From contig VXAZ01001057.1 in NCBI GenBank assembly GCA_013399875.1, positions 310,001 to 374,000 of the forward strand: DNA of 64,000 nucleotides, read 5' to 3'. The notes under the pieces were generated by a model. It saw only the letters and a program-made list of their open reading frames with translations, was not told the DNA's origin and searched no databases. This document shows, in pieces, positions 31,701-44,545 of the stretch. This DNA comes from Gymnorhina tibicen. Its lineage: Eukaryota > Chordata > Aves > Passeriformes > Artamidae. The number at the start of each line of letters is the position of its first letter. Position 1 is the stretch's first letter. The position numbers and the translations under genes were made by a program.

Positions 31701-33009
31701 CAAAATAACCATAAGCTTGTTCTGCAGAGTTCATAAATCAAACTAACCAGGGCTGGTCTTCTGTATGACAGAGAATGATAGTTGTACTGCAGCCCAAGTA
31801 CTATTCATTACAGTGTCTGTTTCCCTAATTACCCCTCCATTTTCACACATTTCCTAACGGCTGGTTAAAATGGCTTTGCACTGATGAACAGCTGCCACAT
31901 CTCATCCCAAGAAGGTACAGTTACATCTCCACAGAGGGCAAAGCAACCTCTGTGAACAGAGTTCATTCACAGAGAGCTGAGGGACCCCCTAGGCTCAGGG
32001 AAAATACGAGATCTGCAATCACTGATTTGCCTTTGCCTGACCACAACAAGCTCACAGGTATCTGGGAAGTCTGTCTTGAATTTATGTAAGTGATTTCTAT
32101 GTATTTAACCGCACTTGAAAAAAGGCCAGAAACTCATGAAGTGAGTGTCTATTTTGTTCCATTCATACCTCAAAAGCTTCTCTCCCCATCCCCCATCTCT
32201 TCTTGCCCCTATCCCAGCACAAAACACACCCTTTGAGACACTAGCTACTCACTCCATGCATATGACAGACTCTGATCAAACTCACAGATAATAACCTTGC
32301 AAGGCAGAGTCAAACTTGCAGCAGTACAGGCTGTTCTCATCATTGGCTCCCAAAAATAGTTTGTTGCCAATAAGAGTCAATCAGTTCAGGCTTTGCCAGC
32401 CTGCACTTCTACTGTCCTCCCCCACCCCAGGGGCTGCTGACACAATTTGTCCCCTCCAGAGTGGTTGCAAGGCTCTAAATACCATCAGGAGTTGTGTACT
32501 GGTTGCTGAAAATACCTCAGGTTTGTAAGATTACTGTACACCAGGCTTCCAGGGGTCCTCCCTGTCTTTGCTCCCTCATGTAAGGGAGACACAAGAGTCC
32601 TGGCCTGCAATAGCTATGAGACAGCCCTTACGGAATTTTGTCTACATTTTCCACAACCTCCTAAGACCTAGTGGCAGTGATCATCTTGGGACAGCTGTTT
32701 CAGCTTTGTCTCAATAACGCCTGCTGCAAGGACTTGGCACAACCATCTCCGAAGAGTGAGGAGAGGAAGCGTGAGATTGCAGACAAGCACAACTGAAGGC
32801 ATTCGGGAAGATACAACATGGAGCAGAAAAGAAAGTCCCAGGACAGAAACGAACAGGAAAGGGGTCCTTAATATGCAAGGACAGAGTGCAGCACTGACAA
32901 CAAGCCAAACCAAGCCTGTGAATGGGTCATTTTGGGGAGAGAAAGCAGTCCATTATGTCTTAGACCTGTTCATTTTGATATCTACATTGCAAAAATTTTC
33001 TTCTGACGT

Positions 33010-33080
33010 CAAGCACTGAACCTACTCTGAAGTCAATGGAATTGCAGCACTTATGCCAGAGGTGAATTTGGCTCCCAAAG
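33010..33080. repeat. Old interspersed repeat fragment (possible)
   Basis: CTGAAGTCAATGGAATTGCA, then TTATGCCAGAGGTGAATTTG and GCTCCC, resembles a widespread old amniote repeat motif (AAGTCAATGGAGTT..ACACCAG..GAATCTGGCCC). Short and unassigned. Confidence 0.42.
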
Positions 33081-34333
33081 GACTTTTCTATGCAATGATT
33101 TAGATAATGAGCCTTCAAAGCTTATGTTGCAGCTATAGCATGAGTGGAGGAGAAAAAGGGCCAAAACAGGCTGCAATAGAATAGCCATCTGTCATACCCA
33201 AGTGTAGAGCTCAGCTAACTCAGCCGAGCCTAGCGCTCAGCTATGGCATAAAATAAGGGCAAGAAATACTGGAAGTTAATGAGCATCCCTGGAGTCCTAC
33301 CCCCATCTAACAGTACGAAACAGTACAGATGTGTTAATACAGGCATCTTTATGAAAACTGCATCCCAGAATATTTTGTAAAGTTAAATACAAGGCAGAAA
33401 ATGGCATGCAGCATAAAGAATAGCTGGTGACTGAGCAATCAAGAGGCAGTGCAAATGGCCATATAATTTTGCCTTTTAAATGCAACTTCATAAAAGCTCA
33501 TTCATCGATAAAAATGCTGTGTTTCTGTTTTCTGCCTTCCTAGGAGCTTTCTTGCCTGCTCCCTTTATCTTCAGCTACAGACTTTAGATCTTCTCAAAAG
33601 ACTAAGAACACCTGTCCTTCCATGCCCAAATATTGCCTCCACATTTCAAGGTTGTTTTATATAGCTCCTAAGTATTACCAGACAGGGCTAGTCAAAGAGT
33701 TCACAGGGCCTCAGATTCATAATATAGATTAAAAGTAATGCAGATGATAACTGTCTATGAATATTACACCACCACCATCCCCAAAAAAAAGAAAAGGATG
33801 TCAAGGCAGTATGTGGTGAATACATTTGAAATTTAAAAAATAGAAATTAATGGGTTACAGTTTCAGGTCTGGAAGACTAAGTTTGTTTCTCAATTCCTTT
33901 GAGAAGACAGGATTTGGCACACTGTCATCCAATGAAATCTAGACACCATTTTAAATGCTGTGAATTCAGCCTTCAAACTCTCTTCAGCTTTGATGTCTGC
34001 AAGAGCTAGTCAGACAGCAAGTTACAAACACCATTCATTATGCCATAATACAGGTATTTCATCTCCTCATTGCACCCAAGATCCCCCACTCGCTCCATAT
34101 GCATGTTTAATTTATCTACTTGTAGTGTGCAACATCTCCTTTCAACACTTTGAGAGACTGACCGCTGGAAGATGTTTTTGCAGTGCCTAATACAAGACAC
34201 CATAATAACGACGTTAAAGATGAGAGAGTTGATACACGAAAGTCCTAGGGAATTACAGTAACCCAGAAGACACATACGAGAAGTCCAGAAGAGTGGAAGT
34301 TGAGGCAGTTAAATCACTGTGGATATATACTGG

Positions 34334-34388
34334 TGATAGATAGGAAGATAGATAGATAGACAGACATATACACATAGAAGATAGAGAT
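34334..34388. repeat. GATA-type microsatellite
   Basis: A short impure tract built from GATA and close variants (GATAGATAGGAAGATAGATA and following). Likely length-variable. Confidence 0.85.
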
Positions 34389-34989
34389 GAAAGACAAAAA
34401 CAAAAATAAGGCCAAGTAAGGCAATAAAGAGCAAAGCCTGGCTTAAAGAAAAAAAATAGAAGAGACAATATGAAGCCTTTATCCTTCTTCCAGGGTTACA
34501 GATGCTGTGGAGAAGATGACCTGCCAACCTTCGACCCTCACCTTGAAGACATCAGCTGGCACACAGCAGAGACAGCGAGTGACTGCAATAGCTCTTGGGC
34601 CCAAGCAGACCCTTGGCCTAGATGCACCCACTTGTTTCAAGTGGGAGAGATTCCTCATGAGCCCTGATCTCTTGCCCCCCTTCTTTCCTGAGACAGCCTC
34701 CAGTGCCAGTGTGCTGACCATGGTCCAAAGGAACTGTTCAAACACACAGGAACCACCTGAACCGCTAACCATACAAACCACCTCGCAGAAATGCTTCCTC
34801 CGTTGGGGACCAGGTAAGAATGCTGACACAGTCACTGATGCTGTCACTTAGTGCTGCCGAAGGGATTGCTGCAAATGGGGAAGCTCTGAGGTTCAGAGTT
34901 CATTGCCTGTTGTCCAGTGTCTCCCCCTTTCTCCTCAATTCTCCAAATTACAACTAAACAATGCCAATTCCTTAAATCAGTGTTTGTAA

Positions 34990-36000
34990 GACTTTTTTTC
35001 TACATCACTGATTACTCTCGCTGCTTCTCCCAGTGTCATTCTAGTTTGTCCAGACCTTTTGTGACATGCTATCCACAGAACTGCAGAGAGATTTTAAGCC
35101 TTACCATCATCCAGCAGAGCACAGAGATTACATCATATGCCTTGCAGGCTAAACTCCTATTTATATGTCCAAGTACAGCATTTGCCTCTTTCTCAACAAT
35201 ACACAACCATGTTCAGCTTGTGATCCTCTTTTATCCTTTCCCCCAATCCTTTTCTGCAGAACTGTGATCTAGTTGATCTTTGCTCTGTATTTATGCAGTC
35301 TGTTATTCCTGCCAAGGTACAATAGTTTGCACTTGTCTCTATTGAATTACATCACACTTTTTCAGTGTACCTACAGTTTGTCAAGAGCACTATGAATTCT
35401 AAACCTGTTTTCCAACAAATTCACAGTCCCCCTAGCTTTCTGTCATCTTCAAATTTAATACGCAAATTCTACATCCACCACCAAGGCTATTAAAGAAAAC
35501 ATTGAACTGAACCAAGCACAAGACAGACCCTCACAAAACCCCAGTCCATTCTCCCTTCCCTTTTGACATTCTTATTCATTTTGCATGCATTTGTTATTCA
35601 CTCTCCTCAAGACTTTGTTCCTCTAGATTGCTAGCAAAGTATGATAAAAGAGACAAAAAACCTTACTGGAGTCCAAGTAGATGACATCTTAAGTTTCACC
35701 TCTGTTCACAATGCCTGTTACCCTTTTACAGAAAGATACTGGATTGGTCTGACATGACTTGTTCTTAACAAATCCTGGTGGACTTCTACAAGTCTCCATG
35801 TCATTGTTCAGGAGCTGGCAGAGTTTAGTTGATAATTCATTTCATATGCTTTCTGGGAATCAGGGTTAAGCAACAGTGATTCCATAAATCTACAATTCCT
35901 GAGCTCCTTTCCCTTCTGCTCCCTCTGATCTTTTTTAAAGACAGGCATTGATGTTTCTCCAGTATCTGGCAAATACCAGCTGGGTCAGCTTTACACATAC
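34990..36000 (-). mobile_element. Ancient CR1-clade LINE relic, reverse transcriptase region
   Basis: Read on the minus strand, decayed reverse transcriptase landmarks occur in order: MPVFKKDQRE (consensus TPIFKKG), QDLLRTSHVRPIQYLS (GFVKNKSCQTNLISF), a broken YLDFSKAFD, an LFNVF block near 35490 (LFNIFIND), an E-K-D block near 35240 (AEKDLGV) and NAVLGHINRSL near 35160. The frame is broken by stops and small indels throughout. The 5' and 3' ends are not recognisable. No function is expected. Confidence 0.78.
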
Positions 36001-36482
36001 AGATTCAATGTAGTGCCTTCAGCAAACGCCTTTTCTGTAAATTTGCTTTGAAAACGGAGCAGGTTGGGTAGGTAAAGTGTTGCTGCAACAGGAGAAAGGA
36101 GGTTGTTACCTTGTTTTGGGAAACACGCACCCATGCCCTCGTGCAAGTCTCCCTTGTCAGGCTGACAGCAGAGTAGAGACTGGTATTGACGTGCACCAGA
36201 CCTCCCATCCTACAGCCCTGGCTCACAGGACATCCTGTCATCTCAGCCCCTGACAGCAATAAGCAGTTTAGTCAGTGTATCTATGACCCCATCATATGCA
36301 GCACCTCAACTATTTCAGTCCTTCCTCCTACTCCACACTCAGTTTTGTCAATATGCCCCTGTCCTGCTCAGCAGCATCCCCAGCTACTCTGTCCTGTTTA
36401 CCCTATACAACCTGTGTGCTCAGCAGGGACTGATGTTAAGCTGATGGCTTGCATTTTCCCTGATATGACAGTTCTCACCCAC

Positions 36483-37068
36483 TGTCCTGGTCTCAGCTGG
36501 GATAGACTTAAAATTTCTTGCTATTATCTGATACAGTGTTGTGGTTTTGATTTAGTGTGAGAATACTGTTGATAACACACTGATGTTTTAGTTGTTGATA
36601 AGTAATGCTTACTTGAAGTCAAGGACTTTCCAGTTTTCCATGCTCTGCCAGTGAGCAGGTGCACAAGAAGATGGGGGAGAGCATGGCCAGGATAGCTGAT
36701 CTGGACAAGCCAAAGGGACATTTCATACCATAGAATGTATGGATACCATGAATGCCTGGTATATAAACTGGGGGGAGTTGTTTGGCAGTCACCAGTTGCT
36801 GCTCAGATACGGGTTGGACATTGGTCAGCAGGCACTGAGAAACTGTATTGTGCATCACTTGTTTCTCTTGGGTTTTATTCCTCTCTTTCTTTTTGTTATC
36901 TTCTTTCTCATTACTATTATTATTATCTTTTATTTTATTTCAATTATTTAACTGTTTTTATCTCAGTATACGAGTCTTACCTTTTCTGATTCTCCTCCCC
37001 ATCCCACTGGCAGAGGTTAGCAAGGGACTGCTTGGTACATAGTTGTTGGTTGGCATTAAACCACAACA
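36483..37068 (+). mobile_element. Solo LTR of an avian ERVL-type endogenous retrovirus (TguLTR5-like)
   Basis: The 586-bp segment begins TGTCCTGGTCTCAGCTGGGA and ends TTAAACCACAACA, the TG...CA ends expected of an LTR. Internal landmarks match an LTR family I know from non-galliform birds: GATAACACACTGATGTTTTA, ATGCTCTGCCAG, TATAAACTGGGGGGAGTTG (a TATA-like box near 36760), TTGTGCATCACTTGTTTCT, a TTATTATTATT stretch, and CATCCCACTGG. Flanking 5-bp sequences CCCAC (36478-36482) and CTCAC (37069-37073) agree at four of five bases, fitting a decayed ERVL-style target duplication. No internal viral genes are present, so it is a recombined single LTR, antisense to GRIN2B. Confidence 0.88.
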
Positions 37069-37687
37069 CTCACTCTTTCCTCCTCCTCCTTCTCCATCTC
37101 TTCTGAGACATTCCAACCCTGGCTTCCTGCTTTCTCCTGCATCTGCAGCTGTGTCAGTGCATCCTTCACCTCAATAAAAGCAGTTAATCCTGGGCAGGCA
37201 ACAAGTTGTGAAATGTCTCAGTGTGAAAACCCAAGCTGTGGAAACCCAGGAGATAATCTGAGGTCTGCTACACTTGTTTCAGTTACAGCAGAGGACAGGC
37301 TGGACAGGAGTGAGCAGGGAATAACCCACTGGAGGAAGAAGGCAACTGAACTGTGCTCTGGTGTGCCAAGTGGACGTCAACAGCAGGCACAAGTTCTGTG
37401 AGGGAAGAAGTGAGGCAGCTGAGACAACCGGAGGAAGGAAGTTTCTCTATAACTACTGAGAGATCAATTAACTTGTGTCCTGGGGAAACAGTGATGTTCC
37501 AGCAATGAGCTCTGATGGGCAAAATAGCTTTTTCATGTACTAAATACCATGTGCACTCTTCAGTGCAGACAAGGACTCAGGTGCTCATCAATTATTGAGC
37601 TTGCTTGAAAAGGCATTTAGGAGAACTGCACAAGAGGCCAGTCTGCAGTTCTATCTCCGTCCCAACTGGGCTGCTCTTAGCAGCCCA

Positions 37688-37765
37688 GCCAGTGAGAAGG
37701 AAAGAGAAAGGTGGAGGTGGGGGGGAGAGAAGGAAGTAAGGAGAGAGACAGAAAAGGAAAGAGCC
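37688..37765 (+). repeat. Polypurine tract
   Basis: About 78 bases that are nearly all A and G, including AGGTGGAGGTGGGGGGGAGA. Low-complexity sequence able to form unusual DNA structure; no gene. Confidence 0.75.
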
Positions 37766-40700
37766 TTCCCCTTGCCAAAGGAAATCATGCATGGTGCAGG
37801 AAAGGCCTCCTTGATGCCTCATAGTATCACTCATGTAGTATCACCCTTTTCCTTCTAGACCAATTCCTGTTTTCCTCAGGGTGCAGCCCATACCCTCTGA
37901 GGCCAGCTCCAGGACTGCAGAGAAGACCTTGGACTGGAGTCAGGACAAGCCAAGGACACATCGTTGCCCCAGCAGCACTGTTACCACATCCTGACCACTG
38001 CACTGCCCCAGACCTCAGCTTTACGTAAAGCTTCTTCACAGCTTTAAAAAATTAAACCACAGACTACGGCACAGCTCAGTGGACTATGAAACACCGACGC
38101 TCCTTTGTGCCAATGGCCATTTAGGAAAAGGCACAGACAGCCCTCACCCCGAACGAGCTGCCAGCATTTAAACTCCCACCCCATCTATCAAAACACATTT
38201 TCACATGGAGATGTGATAGAAGACTGTCTCATAACAACGCAAGCCCATGCTTCCACTGCAATAAATCATGAATGCTGGCTATAGCCACCATTTAATCTTC
38301 CCCATTGTTTTGGATATGAAGCACAACTCTCCAGAAAATCACATGTCTAGATGCAGCTCTCTCAGGAGATGCACAGTTGATGTGCTTTCAAAAAGAGAAA
38401 ATGAGAAGAAATCTCAAGGAACAGCTGCAATCTCAAGGAACATTCTCTCAAAATCACTCAGAACATTTCTATTTGTGAACTAGATTTCCTTGGATGTGAA
38501 ACATCACTCAAGCCATTTAACAAGCATGAAGCTAAAATTTGACCAACCACAGAATTATACTAGCACTAAAAAGTGTGTCTTTATTTAAAAAAGTTATTTT
38601 TTTCTTCCCAGTAATATAATTTGAAAAATACTTAGTAAAGTCAAATTCTAAAGGGTTTTTGTTCAAGATTCTGGTTACAATTTTGAAATTTTGAAGAAAT
38701 GTTGGGTTAAGCACATACAGAACAAGAATATTGTGGATCACCATGATCCCCAAATGGCAGAGCTTTCTAAACGAGGAGATTGTAGAGGACTAGATACAAT
38801 TATAGAAGACCACACCAGAATCAAATTGCTTACAATCCGGAAAAAGAAAGAAAGTCTTATGTTTTGAATCTGGAGTCTTTAAAAAAGTGGTTACAAGTTT
38901 ATGCAAATTTATTTTTATTAGTGTCTTTCATTTAGGATCACACATACATGCTTTGTGACCTAGGAAATACTTCTCCACAAACTAGAGCATGAGGTTATGG
39001 AACTTGCTGTCATAGCACAACAATAGGGAGCATGGCTTGATGCTGAAGAAAGAACTGAGCATTCCCAGGTTTAGAAACCATTCCCAAAGTTGCAATGGCA
39101 ACGACTAGAAAGAAGCAAAGACAAAGAAACTTGCATTTATAGGAGTGGTAAAAACTCTTGTGGTCAGTCAAGACTGAAAGAAGCGACGGTGGCTTTAGGC
39201 CCTGCACACACACACAACAAGGCAGGGCTCCACACGCACTGCGAGGACCAATATCTCTTAGCTCACGCACAGAAATACACACAGGACAAGTACACTTCCC
39301 TACCTACCCTGTTAAGCCCAGCTGTCCGCATACACATCCACCACTTTCTGCAGACATCGAACACCACTCACCTGTGCCCATCAAAGAGTAACATGCCAAG
39401 TTCTGTCCGCCCTACAGCACCTCACAGAAGCGTCATCTCCTGGAAACACTGGGAAAATGGTCAAGATTCCCACCCAGTACCAGCCACTCCCTGTTCACAG
39501 CCATGTTGAGGTTTGTTTCTAGGCTTACGTTTGGTGTACTGGGTGCAGAAGCAGACAAAAGCCAGAAGCTAGCCTGGATGGTAAGTGTCAAGCAGAACAC
39601 AACATTGCTGCATCCTACTTTCACACCTGGCATTTTGGTTGCCTGAGATCTTTGGCCATTGAACAGAAGTCCCAGACTGCAGCCAAAACAAGATAATAAA
39701 GAGGATAGAAAAAAACATCACCCCAAAACTAAAAACTTTAGCTATTTCCCATGAAGACATAACACTGATGGGGAGTCTAGCTCATTTAATTATGTTTAAG
39801 CCATTCCACAAGTAAATCTACCTCTGCTGACTGTCCTGGCCTACGGGAAACTATGAAAGAACACAGCTTTGAACACAGAATTATGCCAGAAAAACGCTTG
39901 TCTCTAGAACAGTTTTATTTCTTTTCCTGGGCCCCAGGGGACCACACATTTAAAATATCCAAGGGACAAAGCCTTATACATGAAGTCCAAATCACTGGAC
40001 ACTTAAATAAGTCCACTGGCATTTTTAACAGTTCTCAGCATCTGTGGAAGAGCCTGGAAGGACAGCCTGAAGATGCAGTTCACTTTGCTCTCCAGAAAGC
40101 AGAAGCAGTCCTGCCTTGCTACTGAGAAAATGGGACATTATGTCTTGAGCCACTCTGAAGTCTCCCACATCATTTATTGCCCACACTGAAACACTACCCG
40201 CTGTGGAGATGTTACGCTTCTAGCCATGGACAGAAAAGCCTGTAGCATAGAGCAGAAGTTTCGTAGCAGCTGCTGAAAGAAACCCCACTATTTCTGATTA
40301 CCAGTGAAAGTCCCTTTATCTGTCTTCACTGTGAAGTTAAGTGGCAGAGGCGTTGGACCGAAGGAGATGTTTAGGATTCAACATCTTTAAAAAAATACTT
40401 CTCTCTACCATCCCTTTCTCTTGCCACAGCTTAATTTCAGCTGCCATTTCTCAAAATACATCTTCCTGAGCAGCCAGGAAAATTGGCTCCTGTGTTCAGG
40501 AGAGGGAGGGAAAATTGTCACACAGGACAGCTCCATGTCTCCACCCCTGGCTTCTCTTGGGGAGTTTGTGCACAGATTTAAGAAGGAATTAGTCTGTACC
40601 ACATGCCATCCATCACAGGCTGCAAGGGTACTACAAGAAGGACCTAGAACAATCAAGCATCACCCTTGCAGAGGCAACTGCACCTTACAATGTTGCATTA

Positions 40701-43700
40701 AAAACTGCTGCTGTAAAACAGGTAATAAGAAATGAACACTTGCCCACAGCCACAGGTCAGAAGATCATTGGTACTCAGCCTGGCTTCAGGACATAGAACT
40801 ACAAGCTGTCAAAATTTTCCTTTTCTCAAGTAAACTAATTTGTTGGGAATGGCGGTACAGAGGAAATTCTCTGGGACAATAAATACTGAACCAATTTTTA
40901 CCAGAAATATGCCCCTTTGTAAACTATATTGTCAAAAGACTGAGGATAGAAATCAAAGCAAATAAAATTGTGTCTTCTTCAGGAGAATTTAGAAAAGAGA
41001 TCATCACAGACAGTTTTAGTGAACCACAGCAAAATCCTTTAGGGGTTTCCTCTGAATGTGGCAAACTGCAAGAGGTAAGGGACATCATTATGAGCTTTGG
41101 TCTGAACTCTTCTTTCATAGCCATGGCCACACAACTGCAAGTAGTCCAAATGACTGTAACATAAACAGGAAGAAAAGTATTGCCTCCACAGCATGAGGCT
41201 CCCGTTTCAACAAGTGCTGGTGAAAGCGGTCTCTGTAGGTCAGTCCATCCGCAAGCCAGAAGGTTTCTCTTTCTGCAGATGCACCAAGAGAAAGAGGAAG
41301 CTTCACCTCATGCACTGTTGCAGTGCAAAGGCTTGAAGAGCTTGCCAGGCCACTTGGCTGCTCCTCCCTTATTGACCAAGTCCCATTTCCTGGGACTTCT
41401 GGCAGGCTGACCGCAACCCATCAGTCATCTTGCTAAGGAAATTAACTAAGGAATTGTCCTAACCCAGGCAAAGGCCACTTTGATTGATTCCTCTTCTTTT
41501 GAACCCTTGATTAACAATGGAGTGAACTCCCACTCTGATATGTCACTTCACACATTCCCCATTTCACAGTTCTCTATTCTGCATCTCCTCCAGTTGAAGT
41601 GTGTTGCCCTTGTCCCCTGCCCTTCCTCCTATTCCTTAGCAATCCTGGGACTCACTGTGTGCAAGAGAGAGACCCTATGAGAACACTTTCTCCAGAAGAG
41701 AAGCAGAAAAAGAAGGACAAGTAGTTTATTAGCCAACAAGGATGCTCCAGGCACCACAGATGTAAGATTTGCCAAACCTCATAAGATCATTAGGTTTATT
41801 TATTTCCCATTCTGTATTGTGTATTATTTCAATCTCTCCAAGTGCAATAGCAATAAAATTGAAAAACATCCATGGAAACACTTCCAATTAACACAATGTC
41901 AGAAAAATGACATTAGAGACCTCCATAGCCCACAAAAAAGAAAAACATCTCAGAAACAGCCTCAGCAAGGAGGCAGGCAGTGCAGCTTGTCTTAAAGGTC
42001 GGCAACCTTTTGCCTGGGTTTTACCAAAAGCACAGAGAAAGTATTGGTGTCTAGCACCCTGCGTGTGGAGACCGCACCACCTGTAAGCTACATGCACAAA
42101 CCTGATTTCAATCCAGGCTGAAAGATAAACCTATAAAATACTGAGGATGCAAAGCCACAGAGGGCTCTGAAGAACAGATTCAGTACCTTCAGTTGCACCA
42201 GAAACACAAAACAAGGTAGATCCACCCCTGAAAAAGATATGTACTGTAGGGTCAGCATATGAGCACTATTCAATGAAATATCACTAACCTCACTGTGACT
42301 TTGGCACAGGCTCCTATACACCCAGTAGCAAGAGAGATAATGACTGCAGTAAGAAGGGAACAAAACACAACAAGTAAAATCAAAACAAAGATGTTTTTAA
42401 ACAGCTGTGGTGCTATTTCTTGTCTGCATGTCCAACACAAAATAGATGGGACACCCCGGTACTGGGAGATCAGCCATCCAGTCTAATTTCATGGGCAAAT
42501 TGGAACACTGTCTAGTGCTTTTCTGAGCCCTTGAGGCCTCTTCCAGTCAAGTCTGAGCCTCGAAAACTACCAAAAAAAGATGCCACTCACAGTCACATGG
42601 AGGTCTTGCCTCCCAGACCAACCACCCTTGTATAGATAAGCAATTACCTCAAACTACCCTGAAGCTGAAGTGAACAGAACAGAGGTGTTAATGAAAAGCG
42701 TGTGTCTGACTCAGCGACTGGATCATGGTAATTACAACCTTCACAGCTTCCCTGTTCCCAAACCTAAGCTGAAATAGGTGAAGAAGATCAGAGGTTTTTC
42801 AGATCTACTTCTGCACAGGCAACTCAGAAACTACCTTCACCTGCAAGGAAAGCCTCTGACAGGCAGGCAGATAAAGGGAGAGGTCATCTACTTTGGAAGA
42901 TAGGTGTTTGCACTATCTCTTAGAGCTTCTCACAGAAGACTGGTAACCTGTCTCCTTCTCTTTCTATAGCGGCCATGGTGACGTCAGAAAATCCTTGAAG
43001 TCAGTTCCAGTTTCCAGTGCTAGTGCTGTCAGTGCTATGCTGCAGGTAGACAGTTGACTGGCCACGTGGCAGTCAGTATTCAGTTCACTGCTCTGCAAAG
43101 GGCTGCAGAAACAGATGACCAGGAACAGCAAAATTTCAAGCAGAAATAACCTTGGCTTAGTCTCTTCCCCAAGATACAAGTTTGTAATCAAGGATGCAGT
43201 CAATTTTCTTTCAACATGGATCTCATGAGAGTCGTTTATTTTAACCCTTCCCACTTCTTCCCCTTTTCTTGGCTATCTTCCTTTTCTGTCTTTGCTGAGC
43301 TTTCCACCACAAGCCTGTCCAGCACTGCCTGGAGGGACAGTGTTAGGAGAACATGAAAAGACTTCCTAAGCATGTGCATCTCACATGAAGAACCGGGCAA
43401 GAACTGCTGTCCCAACCCACCACCATGACAGAGATTGTGCTTGTGCCCCAGAAAGAGGGGCTGGGTCAGGAACTGCAGTGCCATTTTTACAGCATCAAGA
43501 TAACTCAGAATAGTCTGGTTTGCAGCAACAGAAGTGGGAGAGAGCAGAAGGCAGCAAGGAAAAGACACAAGCTTTGCATGTCACTATAGAGGATGGTGTC
43601 TGGGTGGTCTGTGAGAGAGCCTTTCAAGAACAGAACACTTATTTTTTTGCTTTAATTTTTAGCAAAAAAATCTTGCAAAGTTGTGATGCTGCCTAAATAT

Positions 43701-43821
43701 TTATCATTCATTCTTATATCTCCTTTCAGTGATTTCTGTATACTTCCTGCCACACAGCTGTGCCCATGTTCACCATACTCTTCATAAGCCCTCAGCAGGG
43801 TTCGCAGCTTCAGATTTGTCC

Positions 43822-43970
43822 AGGATCACAGAATCACGGAATGGCTTGAGTCAGAAGAGAGCTCAAAGATCATCCAGTCCCAACCCCCCTTCCATGGGCA
43901 GGGACACCTTTCACTAGACCAGGTTTCTCAAAGCTTCATCCAACTGTCCTTGAACACTTTCAGGATCTCA
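43822..43970 (-). mobile_element. CR1 LINE, short 3' fragment (avian type)
   Basis: ATCACAGAATCACGGAATGG followed by AAAGATCATCCAGTCCCAAC, TTTCACTAGACCAGGTT and CATCCAACTGTCCTTGAACA is the reverse complement of an avian CR1 3' end. It is severely 5'-truncated, at about 150 bp. Confidence 0.92.
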
Positions 43971-44379
43971 GCCTTGAACTGATTTCCATCCCTAGCTTTT
44001 TCCTCAGAAACCAAGGTTTGGTTACTCCATCAGCATCTGCACAGCTTTGCATTTATCACTGTAGAACTTTCTGGAGCAGACAGAGATGATAATTTCCTCT
44101 GAAGGAGGTACAGTGGCTAAGAGTATGTTCTTTTTTTAATACCAGAATCATCTGGTTCATGTTTCTGGCTTCCTGAAGCACACAAAAATAGCCATTTGAA
44201 TAGAAATGAGAGGAGGTCCCTCACATTGCTTCTGTTGCTGAAAAATTCAGAATAGTAGTCCAAAATTTGAGATAAAAAACAAAGCAACCAAAAAAAAAGT
44301 GCATGTTTGTAGCCATAAAAGACTCTAGAGTGTCACTTTTCAATCTTTCAGAATTCTCAAAAAAGTTTGGGTGTCTCAA

Positions 44380-44545
44380 TGAAAATAAAATATAAATAAA
44401 AATAAAATAAAATTGATAAATAAAAAAAATTTAAATAAAAAAATTAAAAAAAAAAATTAAAATGAATATATAAATAAATAAATAAAATAAAAATAAAAAT
44501 AAATAAAAATAAATAAAAATTTTTTCAAATAAAAAAAAAATTGAA
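44380..44545. repeat. A-rich simple repeat (AAATA/AAAT)
   Basis: About 165 bases composed almost entirely of A and T in irregular AAAT, AAATA and AAATAA units with no G or C over long spans. Likely polymorphic and error-prone in assembly. Confidence 0.9.

Noticed and set aside
34479..34851. Overlapping open frames of 114 and 122 codons on opposite strands
   Set aside because: No similarity recognised, no splice-site context and no repeat match. Frames on both strands at once indicate stop-poor composition rather than coding.
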